Assembly: GCA_017437905.1 (NCBI GenBank)
Contig: JAFRWY010000103.1
Span: 1 to 56,980 of the forward strand
Reading direction: 5' to 3'
Source: Eubacterium sp.
Lineage (GTDB): Bacteria; Bacillota; Clostridia; Lachnospirales; Lachnospiraceae
DNA: 56,980 nucleotides
Shown here: piece by piece, positions 32,416 to 40,338 of the stretch
Layout: every line of letters begins with the position of its first letter
Numbering within the stretch: the stretch's first letter is position 1
Program-made: the position numbers and the translations under genes
The notes under the pieces: generated by a model
Told to the model about the DNA's origin: nothing
Seen by the model: the letters and a program-made list of their open reading frames with translations, nothing else
The model's database searches: none

Positions 32416-34189
32416 GAATCTGGCAGGCGTTCCGAGCGCAGCTGAGCTGACAGCCCTGGCCAACGCCCTCTTTCCCGATCTCACCGAGAGTGCATACAGT
32501 GTACCCGAGGTAAATGTATCGCAGCCCGGCGTCAGCACCACCCCCATACCGGAATCGGTTACCGGAGAGACAGCAGGCGTACCGGCAGCAGCATTCCCTG
32601 TACCGGAGGCACAGGAGGTAAGTGTACCGGAGTCTGCATCGAATCTGCAGGCAAGTGATGATCTTGCATCGGTTTCACCCTCTTCGAATGAGGAGTTCGA
32701 CTGGGAGCATCCCTTCGCTTACGGCGGCGGTTCCACGGATCCCTGGCTCAGTACCGTAGAGAGTCCTGCGGCACCGGAGGCAGAGCTCCCTGTGGGAGCA
32801 TCCACACCGACGGCTTCGCATACCGGAAGTAACGGATATTCCCCGCGGGTGGTATCACATACCCAGGCGGCGGAGGAGAATCGAGCCATCGATGCACCCA
32901 CCTCACTGGGCGGGGATTCGGCAGATCGGAAGAAGAAAGAAAAGAAGAATTATACGTCAAGAGACGAATCCATCCGGATCGGCAGCAAGACACTGGCTCA
33001 GATCCGCAGCGATTTTCCGATCCTTTCCGAAGAGATTAACGGGAATAAGCTGGTCTGGCTGGATAACGGAGCGACCACACAGAGGCCGAAGGCCGTGATC
33101 GACCGGCTGTCCTACTACTATGAGCATGAGAATTCCAATGTGCATAGAGGAGCCCACACGCTTGCAGCAAGATCCACGGATGCGTATGAGGATGCAAGAG
33201 ACACGGTAAAAGACTTCATCGGTGCACCCTCCAGAGACGAGATCATCTTCGTCCGGGGAACCACGGAGGCCATCAACCTGGTGGCGAATGCATATGTGAA
33301 GCCCACGCTGAGTCCCGGAGATGAGATCATCGTTTCCATCCTGGAGCACCATGCAAACATTGTACCCTGGCAGCTGATCGCGGAAGAGACCGGCGCAGTC
33401 ATCAAGGTGATCCCCTGTGACGAGTCGGGCCAGCTGATCCTGCACGAGTATGAGAAGCTTTTCACAAAGCGGACAAAATTCGTTTCCGTAACCCATGTTT
33501 CCAATGTGCTCGGTACGGTAACCCCAATCGAGGAGCTGATCGCCACGGCGCACCGCCACGGCGTAAGGATCCTGATCGACGGCGCGCAATCCGTAGCCCA
33601 TATACCCGTAAATGTGTCCGCGCTGGATGCAGACTTCTTCGTATTCTCCGGGCATAAGGTATTCGCCCCCACCGGAATCGGCGTGGTATACGGAAAGAAG
33701 GAACTGCTGGAAGCGGCAAGACCGTATCACGGCGGTGGAAATATGATTGCGGACGTTACATTTGAACGGACAATCTACAATCCGATCCCGAACAAGTTTG
33801 AGGCAGGCACCGGAAGCATTGCGGATGCAGTGGGACTGGGTGCGGCACTGAAGTATCTTCAGGAGATCGGAATGCCCTGCGTATATCGCTGGGAGCATGA
33901 ACTGCTGCAGTATGCCATGAAGGAAATGAAGACGGTAAAGGGCCTGCACCTGATTGGTACGGCATTGAACAAGTCTTCGGCCCTTTCCTTCAAGCTGGAC
34001 GGATATGAGGACGATGAGGTCGGTCAGCGGCTGGACAGCTACGGGATTGCAGTAAGGACCGGACACCACTGTGCACAGCCGGTGCTTCGGCGCTTTGGAT
34101 ATGAAGGGTCGGTACGGCCCACCATCGCGCTGTACAATTCACCGGATGACATTGACGCCATGGTAAAAGTTCTGAAGACATTTGCATAG
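32402..34189 (+). CDS. Cysteine desulfurase with N-terminal encapsulin-cargo extension
   Basis: This group II (SufS/CsdA-like) PLP enzyme frees sulfur from cysteine as an enzyme persulfide plus alanine. Residues 195-595 hold the catalytic domain: DNGATTQRP, ILEHHANIVPW, Lys419 in SGHKVFAPTGIG (PLP) and persulfide Cys557 in RTGHHCAQPVLRR. Residues 1-195 are a Pro/Ser/Ala/Glu-rich, probably disordered extension with a short helix at the start (TTIENLAGVPSAAELTALA), an aromatic motif EEFDWEHPFAYGGG (97-110) and a basic patch (176-182). Such extensions direct desulfurases into Family 2A encapsulins, encoded here directly upstream. The ATG at 32402 has AGGTGA before it; a GTG at 32393 would add three residues. 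Confidence 0.88.
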   Translation: MTTIENLAGVPSAAELTALANALFPDLTESAYSVPEVNVSQPGVSTTPIPESVTGETAGVPAAAFPVPEAQEVSVPESASNLQASDDLASVSPSSNEEFDWEHPFAYGGGSTDPWLSTVESPAAPEAELPVGASTPTASHTGSNGYSPRVVSHTQAAEENRAIDAPTSLGGDSADRKKKEKKNYTSRDESIRIGSKTLAQIRSDFPILSEEINGNKLVWLDNGATTQRPKAVIDRLSYYYEHENSNVHRGAHTLAARSTDAYEDARDTVKDFIGAPSRDEIIFVRGTTEAINLVANAYVKPTLSPGDEIIVSILEHHANIVPWQLIAEETGAVIKVIPCDESGQLILHEYEKLFTKRTKFVSVTHVSNVLGTVTPIEELIATAHRHGVRILIDGAQSVAHIPVNVSALDADFFVFSGHKVFAPTGIGVVYGKKELLEAARPYHGGGNMIADVTFERTIYNPIPNKFEAGTGSIADAVGLGAALKYLQEIGMPCVYRWEHELLQYAMKEMKTVKGLHLIGTALNKSSALSFKLDGYEDDEVGQRLDSYGIAVRTGHHCAQPVLRRFGYEGSVRPTIALYNSPDDIDAMVKVLKTFA

Positions 34190-34191
34190 CA

Positions 34192-34324
34192 TGTCATCCT
34201 AAAACGAGCTTCTCGCGAGTCGAAGGATCCCTCCGGCAAAGGGAAGGGGTTCTTCGCTCGCACAAGCTCCTCAGACTGACAGCCAGCTGTCATCCTGAGA
34301 CAAGTGTAGCGAGTCGGAGGATCT
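34192..34324. repeat. Cluster of GTCATCCTGA-type intergenic hairpin repeats
   Basis: Three copies of a dispersed hairpin repeat lie between the desulfurase and serine acetyltransferase genes: TGTCATCCTAAAACGAG to GAAGGATCC (34192-34230), an inverted copy around 34243-34288, and TGTCATCCTGAGACAAG to GGAGGATCT (34288-34324). Each can fold as ATCCT...AGGAT. Further copies lie at 36351 and 41960, all right after stop codons. Confidence 0.75.
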
Positions 34325-34345
34325 TTAAAGAGTAAGGAACAAAGC

Positions 34346-35305
34346 ATGAAAGAAATCGTAAAAGAAGAAGAAATCGCTCAGATCGTAAAAAATATCTTCG
34401 CGGACTATGAGGGCGGAAAGAAGATCGATGAATCCGACATTTTCAATAAGCCCAACAAGGCGGAGATCCATGAACTGGTGAAGAGCCTGTTCCAGATCAT
34501 TTACCCGGGATATTTTCGGGACGGACTGTATAAGATCTACAATCCGAAGACCGGCTTTGCCGTGATCATCGAAGATATTTTTTATCATCTGAACAAACAG
34601 GTGACGCTGGCACTGGATTTCTGTCGGTTGCGCGGAGTCATGACCGAGGAAGACCGGAAGGTGGAAAGCTACCGGATCTGCAAGGCGTTCTTTGACCGGA
34701 TCCCGAAGATCCGGGCGGATCTGGAGACAGATCTTAAGGCCGCCTTCGACGGGGATCCTGCAGCAGGCTGCCATGAGGAGATCATCCTGGCTTATCCCGG
34801 GCTTACGGCCATTACGGTTTATCGCATCGCGCATGAACTCTACAAGGAGCGGGTACCTGTGCTTCCGCGGCTCATGACCGAGTATGCACATTCCCTGACG
34901 GGAATCGATATCCATCCGGGAGCTACCATAGGTCAGTATTTCTTTATCGACCATGGAACCGGCATCGTGATCGGTGAGACCGCGGTGATCGGAAATAACG
35001 TGAAGATCTATCAGGGTGTGACCATAGGTGCGCTTTCCACCCGCGGAGGACAGAAGCTGTCCGGCAAGAAGCGGCATCCCACCATCTGTGATGGGGTGAC
35101 GATTTACGCAGGAGCATCCATCCTGGGCGGAGAGACGGTGATCGGTGAGAATACCGTGATCGGCGGCAATACATTTATCACGAGATCTATCGATCCGAAT
35201 ACGAGGGTCAGCATGAAGAATCTGGAGATGGAATACCGGACAGCCGACCATGTGCGACAGAGCAAGGAAATAGAGCAGGGCGATGAGTGGTATTACATGA
35301 TCTAG
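34346..35305 (+). CDS. cysE: Serine O-acetyltransferase
   Basis: This 319-residue enzyme makes O-acetylserine from serine and acetyl-CoA, the acceptor for cysteine synthesis. The C-terminal part is a left-handed beta-helix with SAT motifs IDIHPGATIGQYFFIDHGTGIVIGE, YQGVTIGALS and ETVIGENTVIGGNTF. The N-terminal 170 residues are longer than in CysE and resemble the extended SAT group found in anaerobes (EAIL-type helices, LTAITVYRIAHELY). It is followed by a sulfur carrier, an E1 and a JAMM protein, so the O-acetylserine may be sulfurated from a thiocarboxylate. No cysteine synthase gene is in the window. Confidence 0.88.
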   Translation: MKEIVKEEEIAQIVKNIFADYEGGKKIDESDIFNKPNKAEIHELVKSLFQIIYPGYFRDGLYKIYNPKTGFAVIIEDIFYHLNKQVTLALDFCRLRGVMTEEDRKVESYRICKAFFDRIPKIRADLETDLKAAFDGDPAAGCHEEIILAYPGLTAITVYRIAHELYKERVPVLPRLMTEYAHSLTGIDIHPGATIGQYFFIDHGTGIVIGETAVIGNNVKIYQGVTIGALSTRGGQKLSGKKRHPTICDGVTIYAGASILGGETVIGENTVIGGNTFITRSIDPNTRVSMKNLEMEYRTADHVRQSKEIEQGDEWYYMI

Positions 35306-35327
35306 GGAAATACGAAGGGAGAAAACT

Positions 35328-35534
35328 ATGAAGATCACAGTAGCAGGAGACAAGAAAGAAGTGAAGGAAGGGATTACGGTCGCAGAGCTGATCGTGCAGG
35401 AAAATGTGGAAACACCCCAGTACGTGACCGTATCCGTCAATGAAGAGTTTGTGGAGCAGGGAGATTTTGAGAGCCGTACGCTCAGCGAAGGCGATGAGGT
35501 TGAATTCCTGTATTTCATGGGAGGAGGAAGATAA
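35328..35534 (+). CDS. ThiS-like sulfur carrier with a masked C-terminus
   Basis: This 68-residue beta-grasp protein (MKITVAGDKKEV, GITVAELI, YVTVSVNEEFV, LSEGDEVEFLYFMGGGR) is the size of ThiS. Unlike an active carrier ending in Gly-Gly, it ends in GGG-Arg, so the last residue must be removed before the E1 can adenylate it. The JAMM peptidase at 36412 is the likely trimmer. Context (serine acetyltransferase before it) favours cysteine synthesis over thiamine synthesis. The stop overlaps the E1 start by one base. Confidence 0.85.
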   Translation: MKITVAGDKKEVKEGITVAELIVQENVETPQYVTVSVNEEFVEQGDFESRTLSEGDEVEFLYFMGGGR

Positions 35535-36343
35535 TGGCCTTTACCAATGAACAGCTGGAGCGTTACTCCAGGCATATCATTTTAAAGGAGATCGGTGCCA
35601 AGGGGCAGAAGAAACTTCTCAATGCAAAGGTGCTGATCATCGGTGCCGGCGGATTGGGTGCACCGGCAGCTCTGTACCTGGCAGCAGCAGGGGTGGGAAC
35701 CATCGGCATCGTGGACGCGGACGTGGTAGACCTTTCCAATCTGCAGCGGCAGGTGATTCATACCACCAATGATATCGGAAAGAAGAAGGTGGAGTCCGCA
35801 GCGGAGACCATGCGTGCCATAAATCCGGATGTTACGGTGAATACCTATTACGAATTTGTGAGCAGCGACAATATCCTGGAACTAATCAAGGACTATGATT
35901 TTGTTCTAGACGGAACGGACAACTTCCCGGCGAAGTTCCTGATCAACGATGCCTGCGTCATGGCAAAGAAGCCGCTATCCCATGCGGGGATCATCCGCTT
36001 CAAGGGACAGCTTACAACAATCATCCCGGGAGAAGGACCATGCTACCGCTGTATCTTCAAAAATCCGCCTCCAAAGGATGCCGTACCCACCTGTAAGCAG
36101 GCGGGTGTGATCGGTGCCATGGGCGGTGTGATCGGCTCACTGCAGGCCATGGAGGCCGTGAAGTACATCACGGGTACCGGAGAACTCTTGAACGGGTATC
36201 TGCTAACCTATGATGCCCTGAAAATGGAGTTCCATAAGATCAAGCTTCCGCCCCGTGGCAGGGGATGTGCGGTATGCTCCGACACGCCGACCATCACGAA
36301 GCTGATCGATTACGAGCAGGTAGCGTGCGACTTAAAGCACTAA
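35534..36343 (+). CDS. ThiF/MoeB-like carrier-adenylating E1 enzyme
   Basis: This 269-residue E1 activates the Gly-Gly end of a ThiS-like carrier with ATP. It has the starting helix LERYSRHIILKEIGAKGQ, GAGGLGAPAALYL (ATP site), DADVVDLSNLQRQVIHT, the acidic DGTDNFPAKFLINDACV, zinc Cys pairs CYRC and CAVC, and CKQAGVIGAMGGVIGS around the conserved Cys. Unlike the E1 at 29925 it has no carrier or rhodanese domain. It shares an operon with its presumed carrier (1-base overlap) and a JAMM peptidase. Confidence 0.88.
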   Translation: MAFTNEQLERYSRHIILKEIGAKGQKKLLNAKVLIIGAGGLGAPAALYLAAAGVGTIGIVDADVVDLSNLQRQVIHTTNDIGKKKVESAAETMRAINPDVTVNTYYEFVSSDNILELIKDYDFVLDGTDNFPAKFLINDACVMAKKPLSHAGIIRFKGQLTTIIPGEGPCYRCIFKNPPPKDAVPTCKQAGVIGAMGGVIGSLQAMEAVKYITGTGELLNGYLLTYDALKMEFHKIKLPPRGRGCAVCSDTPTITKLIDYEQVACDLKH

Positions 36344-36350
36344 GAGCATA

Positions 36351-36384
36351 TGTCATTCTGAACCCCGAAGGGGTGAAGAATCCC
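36351..36384 (+). repeat. GTCATTCTGA-type hairpin repeat
   Basis: TGTCATTCTGAACCCCGAAG continuing to GGGGTGAAGAATCCC forms a hairpin (ATTCT/AGAAT outside, ACCCC/GGGGT inside). It lies 7 bases after the E1 stop codon and belongs to the same family as the repeats at 34192 and 41960. Confidence 0.75.
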
Positions 36385-36411
36385 GTGGTAAAGACAGAAT
36401 GGAGGGTGACG

Positions 36412-36858
36412 ATGAAGATCACCATACGAAAAGAGGACTTTGATGCCATCTATCAGCGTGCACTGCAGGAACGGCCGGACGAGGCCTGCGGGCTGATCGC
36501 AGGAGTGGATCTGCCGGATGGAACCAGGGAGATCCGTAAGGTATATCTGCTCACGAATACGGATCATACCAACGAGCATTTCACCATCGATCCGAGGGAG
36601 CAGCTGCAGGCGATTAAGGACATGCGAGCGAATGGACTCACACCGCTGGGAAACTGGCATTCTCATCCGGAGACGCCGTCCCGTCCGTCAGAGGAGGATA
36701 AGCGTCTTGCAAATGACAGCAGGGCCAGCTATCTGATCCTTTCCCTTGCGGAAGAGGGGAATCCGGTGCTGAATGCATTTCATGTGGAAACTGTGGACGG
36801 CGAAAAGGTCGTCCGGAAGGAAGAACTGATCATCAGCTCGGGGCAAAATACCTTTTGA
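36412..36858 (+). CDS. JAMM metallopeptidase, copy 2 (sulfur-carrier processing)
   Basis: This 148-residue JAMM protein has Glu24 (DEACG) and the zinc motif WHSHPETPSRPSEED (H-x-H-x7-S-x2-D). It is close in type to copy 1 but pairs with the serine acetyltransferase, ThiS and ThiF set. Proposed role: removing the terminal Arg of the ThiS-like carrier, or releasing cysteine from the carrier as Mec+ does in mycobacteria. The ATG at 36412 follows GGAGGG; the longer upstream frame runs through the repeat element. Confidence 0.85.
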   Translation: MKITIRKEDFDAIYQRALQERPDEACGLIAGVDLPDGTREIRKVYLLTNTDHTNEHFTIDPREQLQAIKDMRANGLTPLGNWHSHPETPSRPSEEDKRLANDSRASYLILSLAEEGNPVLNAFHVETVDGEKVVRKEELIISSGQNTF

Positions 36859-36896
36859 CCCCAGCATCATATTATAACGATGAAGGAGAGGTAACT

Positions 36897-37148
36897 ATGG
36901 CTGAATTGGATTTTCAGGTAGATGATACGATTGATATTACGGATGTAACCTGCCCGGTAACCTTTGTTAAGACAAAGGTAGCGCTGGAGGAACTGGACGA
37001 GGGTCAGATCCTGCAGGTGCATATTGCGGATGGAGAACCGGTACAGAATGTTCCGAGAAGTGTGAAGGAAGAAGGACATGAGATCCTTCGACTGGATGAT
37101 AACGGAGACGGTACATTTGAGTTGTATATCAAAAAAGTCGGAGACTGA
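36897..37148 (+). CDS. TusA-like sulfur carrier, copy 2
   Basis: This 83-residue paralogue of the protein at 23124 has Cys19 in DVTCPVTFVKTKVALEELDE and an almost identical ending YIKKVGD. The copies share length, Cys position and the CPVT variant. This one closes operon 2, so each sulfur operon carries one TusA-like shuttle. AAGGAGAGG precedes the ATG. Confidence 0.85.
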   Translation: MAELDFQVDDTIDITDVTCPVTFVKTKVALEELDEGQILQVHIADGEPVQNVPRSVKEEGHEILRLDDNGDGTFELYIKKVGD

Positions 37149-37184
37149 AGCGGATGCCTTTGATGTGATGATTAATCTGATATA

Positions 37185-37227
37185 AAACCTGTCCGGCTGT
37201 ATTGTTAATACTGACGGGCAGGTTTTT
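37185..37227 (+). terminator. Intrinsic terminator of sulfur operon 2
   Basis: ACCTGTCCG (37187-37195) pairs with CGGGCAGGT (37215-37223), with one T-G pair, followed by TTTT. It lies 37 bases after the last TusA gene. Confidence 0.85.
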
Positions 37228-37392
37228 AATGGATACAGTTGAAGTAGTAATGCGGCTAATGGAGAGTAGGATTATTAAAGAAGGCTTCTTTATGGAGGCC
37301 TTTTCCTGCTTCTTACATAGTTTTTCTGTGGCTTTTGGATATATGGATGTGGTAGAATGAAATTGTGGTTGAGGTATTGAGAGGTATATGTG

Positions 37393-37473
37393 ATGTCAAT
37401 CTGGAATCCCTGGCATGGGTGTAAAAAACTGAGTCCCGGATGTGCGAACTGCTATGTCTACCGAAGAGATTAG
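37393..37473 (+). pseudogene. N-terminal remnant of a DUF5131 (phage Gp37/Gp68-type) gene
   Basis: The 26-codon frame MSIWNPWHGCKKLSPGCANC and six more residues matches the start of DUF5131 proteins, including the CX6CX2C cluster motif, then stops. The rest of the roughly 250-residue protein is gone. The 357 bases from 37149 to 37505 otherwise hold only the operon terminator. Confidence 0.6.
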
Positions 37474-37505
37474 AGTGTCGGGATTCAGATGAAGGTGAGA
37501 GCGAT

Positions 37506-38435
37506 ATGATAAAAGAAAGCTTTTTGAGCCGTTTCAAAGTAAGTATTGTTATGAGCATCATCATGTTTTCTTTTTCCGCCTGCGTTTCAAAAAAGGAAAC
37601 GACAGAGGTGCCGGCGGAACAGAAGAATGGTGGTCAGATCAGCTACGAACTGAACTCTGTGCATGAAGTGAACGGAAGACAGGGAATAGCCACTGAAGGT
37701 GATTTTTATTGGGTGAGCGGTTCCACCACTCTCACAAAGTATGATAAGAACTTTCATGTGATCGCCGAGAATAATGATCCCTTCAAGGGCTATTCGTTAG
37801 AGGTGAATCATATAGGTGATATCGACGTGTATAACAATGAGCTTTATCTGGGCGTAGAGAACTTTGTGGACGGAGTTGGAAAGAACATTCAGGTGGCTGT
37901 GTATGACGGTGATACATTGGAACTGAAGAGGGTATTTCCTTTTAACAGTGAGACCGGTCAGATGGAGTGTGCCGGGATCGCGGTGGATCCGGATCATAGG
38001 ATTGTATATATGTGCTCCTGGATCAATGATAATTCCAGTTCATTTCTCTATATGTATTCCCTGGATGACGGGTCCTATATCGGAAAGGTACATATGACGC
38101 CGTTCCCGCAGTGGTTACAGGGAATTGCATATTATAACGGGAATTTGTATGCAACCTGTGATGATGGAGATGCAGAGGATGACCTTCCGGATCATATGTA
38201 TCGGATAGTGTTATCAGAGGATCGTAAGACTGCGTCCGTGGTTCTGGAGAAAACGCTGGACGATGTCACGAAGCAGGGGGAGATAGAAGGACTCACATTT
38301 GATAAAGAGACGAGTCAGCTCCTGATTGTTTATAACCGCGGTGCGAGGATCATTCTGGGAATGCCGTCGGGGTTTTATGAGGGCTATGATCATGAGATTC
38401 ATGAAACGTTTGTATATGATATGAAACATCCATAG
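37506..38435 (+). CDS. Predicted lipoprotein with beta-propeller-like repeats
   Basis: This 309-residue protein has a lipoprotein signal ending in FSFSAC (Cys26). The rest is beta-rich, with recurring patterns such as GIATEGDFYWVSG, DIDVYNNELYLGVEN, GIAVDPDHRIVYMCS and GIAYYNGNLYATC, spaced like propeller blades. Enzymatic function is not apparent; such proteins often bind ligands at the cell surface. The ATG at 37506 follows AAGGTGAG. The next gene begins 6 bases after the stop. Confidence 0.65.
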   Translation: MIKESFLSRFKVSIVMSIIMFSFSACVSKKETTEVPAEQKNGGQISYELNSVHEVNGRQGIATEGDFYWVSGSTTLTKYDKNFHVIAENNDPFKGYSLEVNHIGDIDVYNNELYLGVENFVDGVGKNIQVAVYDGDTLELKRVFPFNSETGQMECAGIAVDPDHRIVYMCSWINDNSSSFLYMYSLDDGSYIGKVHMTPFPQWLQGIAYYNGNLYATCDDGDAEDDLPDHMYRIVLSEDRKTASVVLEKTLDDVTKQGEIEGLTFDKETSQLLIVYNRGARIILGMPSGFYEGYDHEIHETFVYDMKHP

Positions 38436-38441
38436 GTAAAA

Positions 38442-39233
38442 ATGATGATACAAAATAGTATAGAAATAAACGGGATCAAGATGAATTATGTTTGCTTCGG
38501 GAAGGGGACGCAGCCTATGGTTATCATACCTGGGCTAAGCGTTGTTCCGGTGCTTATATTTGCTGATTTTGTAGCGGAAGCCTACAGTGTATTTGAGGAT
38601 GGATTTACCACATATCTTTTTGAAAGAAGAGAAAATATGCCGGAGGTCTATAATATACAGGATATGGCTCGTGATACGGCTGAGGTTATGAAGACTCTCG
38701 GGCTTTCTGATTCATGTCTTTTTGGAACCTCTCAGGGTGGAATGATTGCTCAGAGTATCGCAATAGACTACCCGGAACTTGTAAAAAAACTGGCTCTTGG
38801 CTCGACGGTTTCATGTATTCCGGATATTTACGCGGAGCCTGCAATGGGAAAATGGCTTCGCCTGGCTGAGGAAGGACGGATCAGTGAGCTTAATCTTTCA
38901 CTTTCGGAGGATGTTTACTCTGAGGAATACTTTGGTAAAAACAAGAGGGGCATCCTTGCGATGGAGAAAATGATCACTCAACGTGATGTGGAGAGGTTTA
39001 TCACCTTGTCCCACGGCTCGGATGGCGTCGACCTTTCAGGAGATCTTTCCCGTATTAAATGTCCTGCGCTCCTTATGGGATCCGAAAAGGATAAGGTCTT
39101 TTCTGTGGACAGAATGAAAAAAACTGTTGAAGGAATGGGCTGTGCGTCTTATTTTTACAAGGACTACAGCCACGTGGTATATGACGAGACACAGGATTTT
39201 AAGGAAAGACTGCTTGCTTTTTTCAATGCTTGA
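38442..39233 (+). CDS. Alpha/beta-fold hydrolase
   Basis: This complete 263-residue protein has an oxyanion region VIIPGLSV, nucleophile elbow GTSQGGM (Ser in the middle), acid in LLMGSEKDKVFSV and catalytic His in YSHVVYDE. The family includes esterases, peptidases and haloperoxidase-like enzymes; the substrate is unknown. It is probably co-transcribed with the preceding lipoprotein gene. Confidence 0.82.
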   Translation: MMIQNSIEINGIKMNYVCFGKGTQPMVIIPGLSVVPVLIFADFVAEAYSVFEDGFTTYLFERRENMPEVYNIQDMARDTAEVMKTLGLSDSCLFGTSQGGMIAQSIAIDYPELVKKLALGSTVSCIPDIYAEPAMGKWLRLAEEGRISELNLSLSEDVYSEEYFGKNKRGILAMEKMITQRDVERFITLSHGSDGVDLSGDLSRIKCPALLMGSEKDKVFSVDRMKKTVEGMGCASYFYKDYSHVVYDETQDFKERLLAFFNA

Positions 39234-39296
39234 CAGGGCATAGTGAATGAAATGGCGTAGAATATAATGGTAAATACAGAAATGGAAGGTGATTAC

Positions 39297-39776
39297 ATGG
39301 CAAAGACATTGGTGGCATATTTCTCAGCAACCGGAACGACCGGTATTGTAGCTACGGATTTGGCTGAAGCTGCGGGGGCAGATCTATATGAGATCGTTCC
39401 TGAGGTTCCTTATACGAACGATGATCTGAACTGGAGGGATGAACAGTCCCGGAGTTCTGTGGAGATGAACGATCCAGCAGGCAGACCGGCTATCGGTGGG
39501 GAAAAGGTTTCTAACATGGAGGAGTACGATACCATCTTCCTTTGCTTTCCAATCTGGTGGTATGTGGCTCCGACCATTGTGAATTCCTTCCTGGAGAACT
39601 ACAACCTGCATGGAAAGAAGATGGTTCTTTTTGCCACGTCCGGTGGATCTGGATTCGGTAAGACTCTGGAACGCCTGGAGGACAGTGCTCCCGGTACGCA
39701 GATAACAGAAGGAAAGATCCTGAATGGGGAGTGGTCAATGGACGAGCTGGGTAAACTGGCGGAAGAGTATCTGTAA
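39297..39776 (+). CDS. Flavodoxin-like protein
   Basis: This 159-residue protein starts with the FMN phosphate loop YFSATGTTG and continues with PIWWYVAPTIVNSFLE and FATSGGSGFGKTLE, as in the flavodoxin_4-type group common in gut Firmicutes. It carries electrons or reduces a small substrate. The ATG at 39297 follows GGAAGGTG; an in-frame ATG 30 bases earlier lacks a site. A strong terminator follows. Confidence 0.83.
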   Translation: MAKTLVAYFSATGTTGIVATDLAEAAGADLYEIVPEVPYTNDDLNWRDEQSRSSVEMNDPAGRPAIGGEKVSNMEEYDTIFLCFPIWWYVAPTIVNSFLENYNLHGKKMVLFATSGGSGFGKTLERLEDSAPGTQITEGKILNGEWSMDELGKLAEEYL

Positions 39777-39841
39777 AGGAACAAGCTGTATAGAATGTTC
39801 ATGGAAACCATGATGAAAAAAAGTAAAAAAGATGATAAGGC

Positions 39842-39883
39842 AATGAGGTTGTCTGCAAAATAGCAGATAGCCTCATTTTTTTT
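39842..39883 (+). terminator. Intrinsic terminator after the flavodoxin gene
   Basis: AATGAGGTTGTCTGC pairs with GCAGATAGCCTCATT (one T-G pair and one mismatch) and is followed by a run of eight or more T. Confidence 0.88.
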
Positions 39884-39945
39884 ATGAAATGATTGTGCAA
39901 GTATGGCATGTCATCTCCATTCCATAGTAGGAGGTGGATGACAAG

Positions 39946-40203
39946 ATGAAAATCATATCTGATAGAGATTATAAAGAATCCGGTATTTATGCAAAAGAGA
40001 AAGCGGCTGTGCAGACTGTCCCGATTCACGAGAAGGTTACACTCACAATTAAAGAGGCGGCAGAGTACTCTAATATAGGAATCAATAAGCTGGAGCGGCT
40101 GTTACGTTCTCCAAGATGCCCGTTTGTCTTATATGTAGGGAAGAAGAAACTTGTTAAGAGAAAGGAAATTGAGAAGTTCATTTCGGACAATATTGAGATA
40201 TAG
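39946..40203 (+). CDS. Tn916-type excisionase (Xis)-like protein
   Basis: This 85-residue basic protein matches Tn916-family Xis: VPIHEKVTLTIKEAAEYSNIG (winged-helix start), NKLERLL and KKKLVKRKEIEKFI. Xis steers the integrase toward excision. The ATG at 39946 lies 8 bases after GGAGGTGG. An imperfect inverted repeat (CCGATAAACGTG with CACGGTTTGTCGG, about 40209-40241) lies between it and the broken integrase. No other conjugation genes are in the window, so the element is a remnant. Confidence 0.75.
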   Translation: MKIISDRDYKESGIYAKEKAAVQTVPIHEKVTLTIKEAAEYSNIGINKLERLLRSPRCPFVLYVGKKKLVKRKEIEKFISDNIEI

Positions 40204-40263
40204 TCTATCCCCGATAAACGTGATTATTTCACGGTTTGTCGGTTATGAAATAATGAAACAACA

Positions 40264-40292
40264 TTGCATTTGAGTCCTGGTTGGTGTATAAT
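40264..40292 (+). promoter_or_regulatory. Predicted promoter of the integrase remnant
   Basis: TTGCAT (40264-40269) and TATAAT (40287-40292) are 17 bases apart, 47 bases before the start of the integrase remnant. Confidence 0.55.
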
Positions 40293-40338
40293 ATGGCGTG
40301 CTAATTTGGGGCTCTTATAGCTTGGAAAGGAGCCTTGA

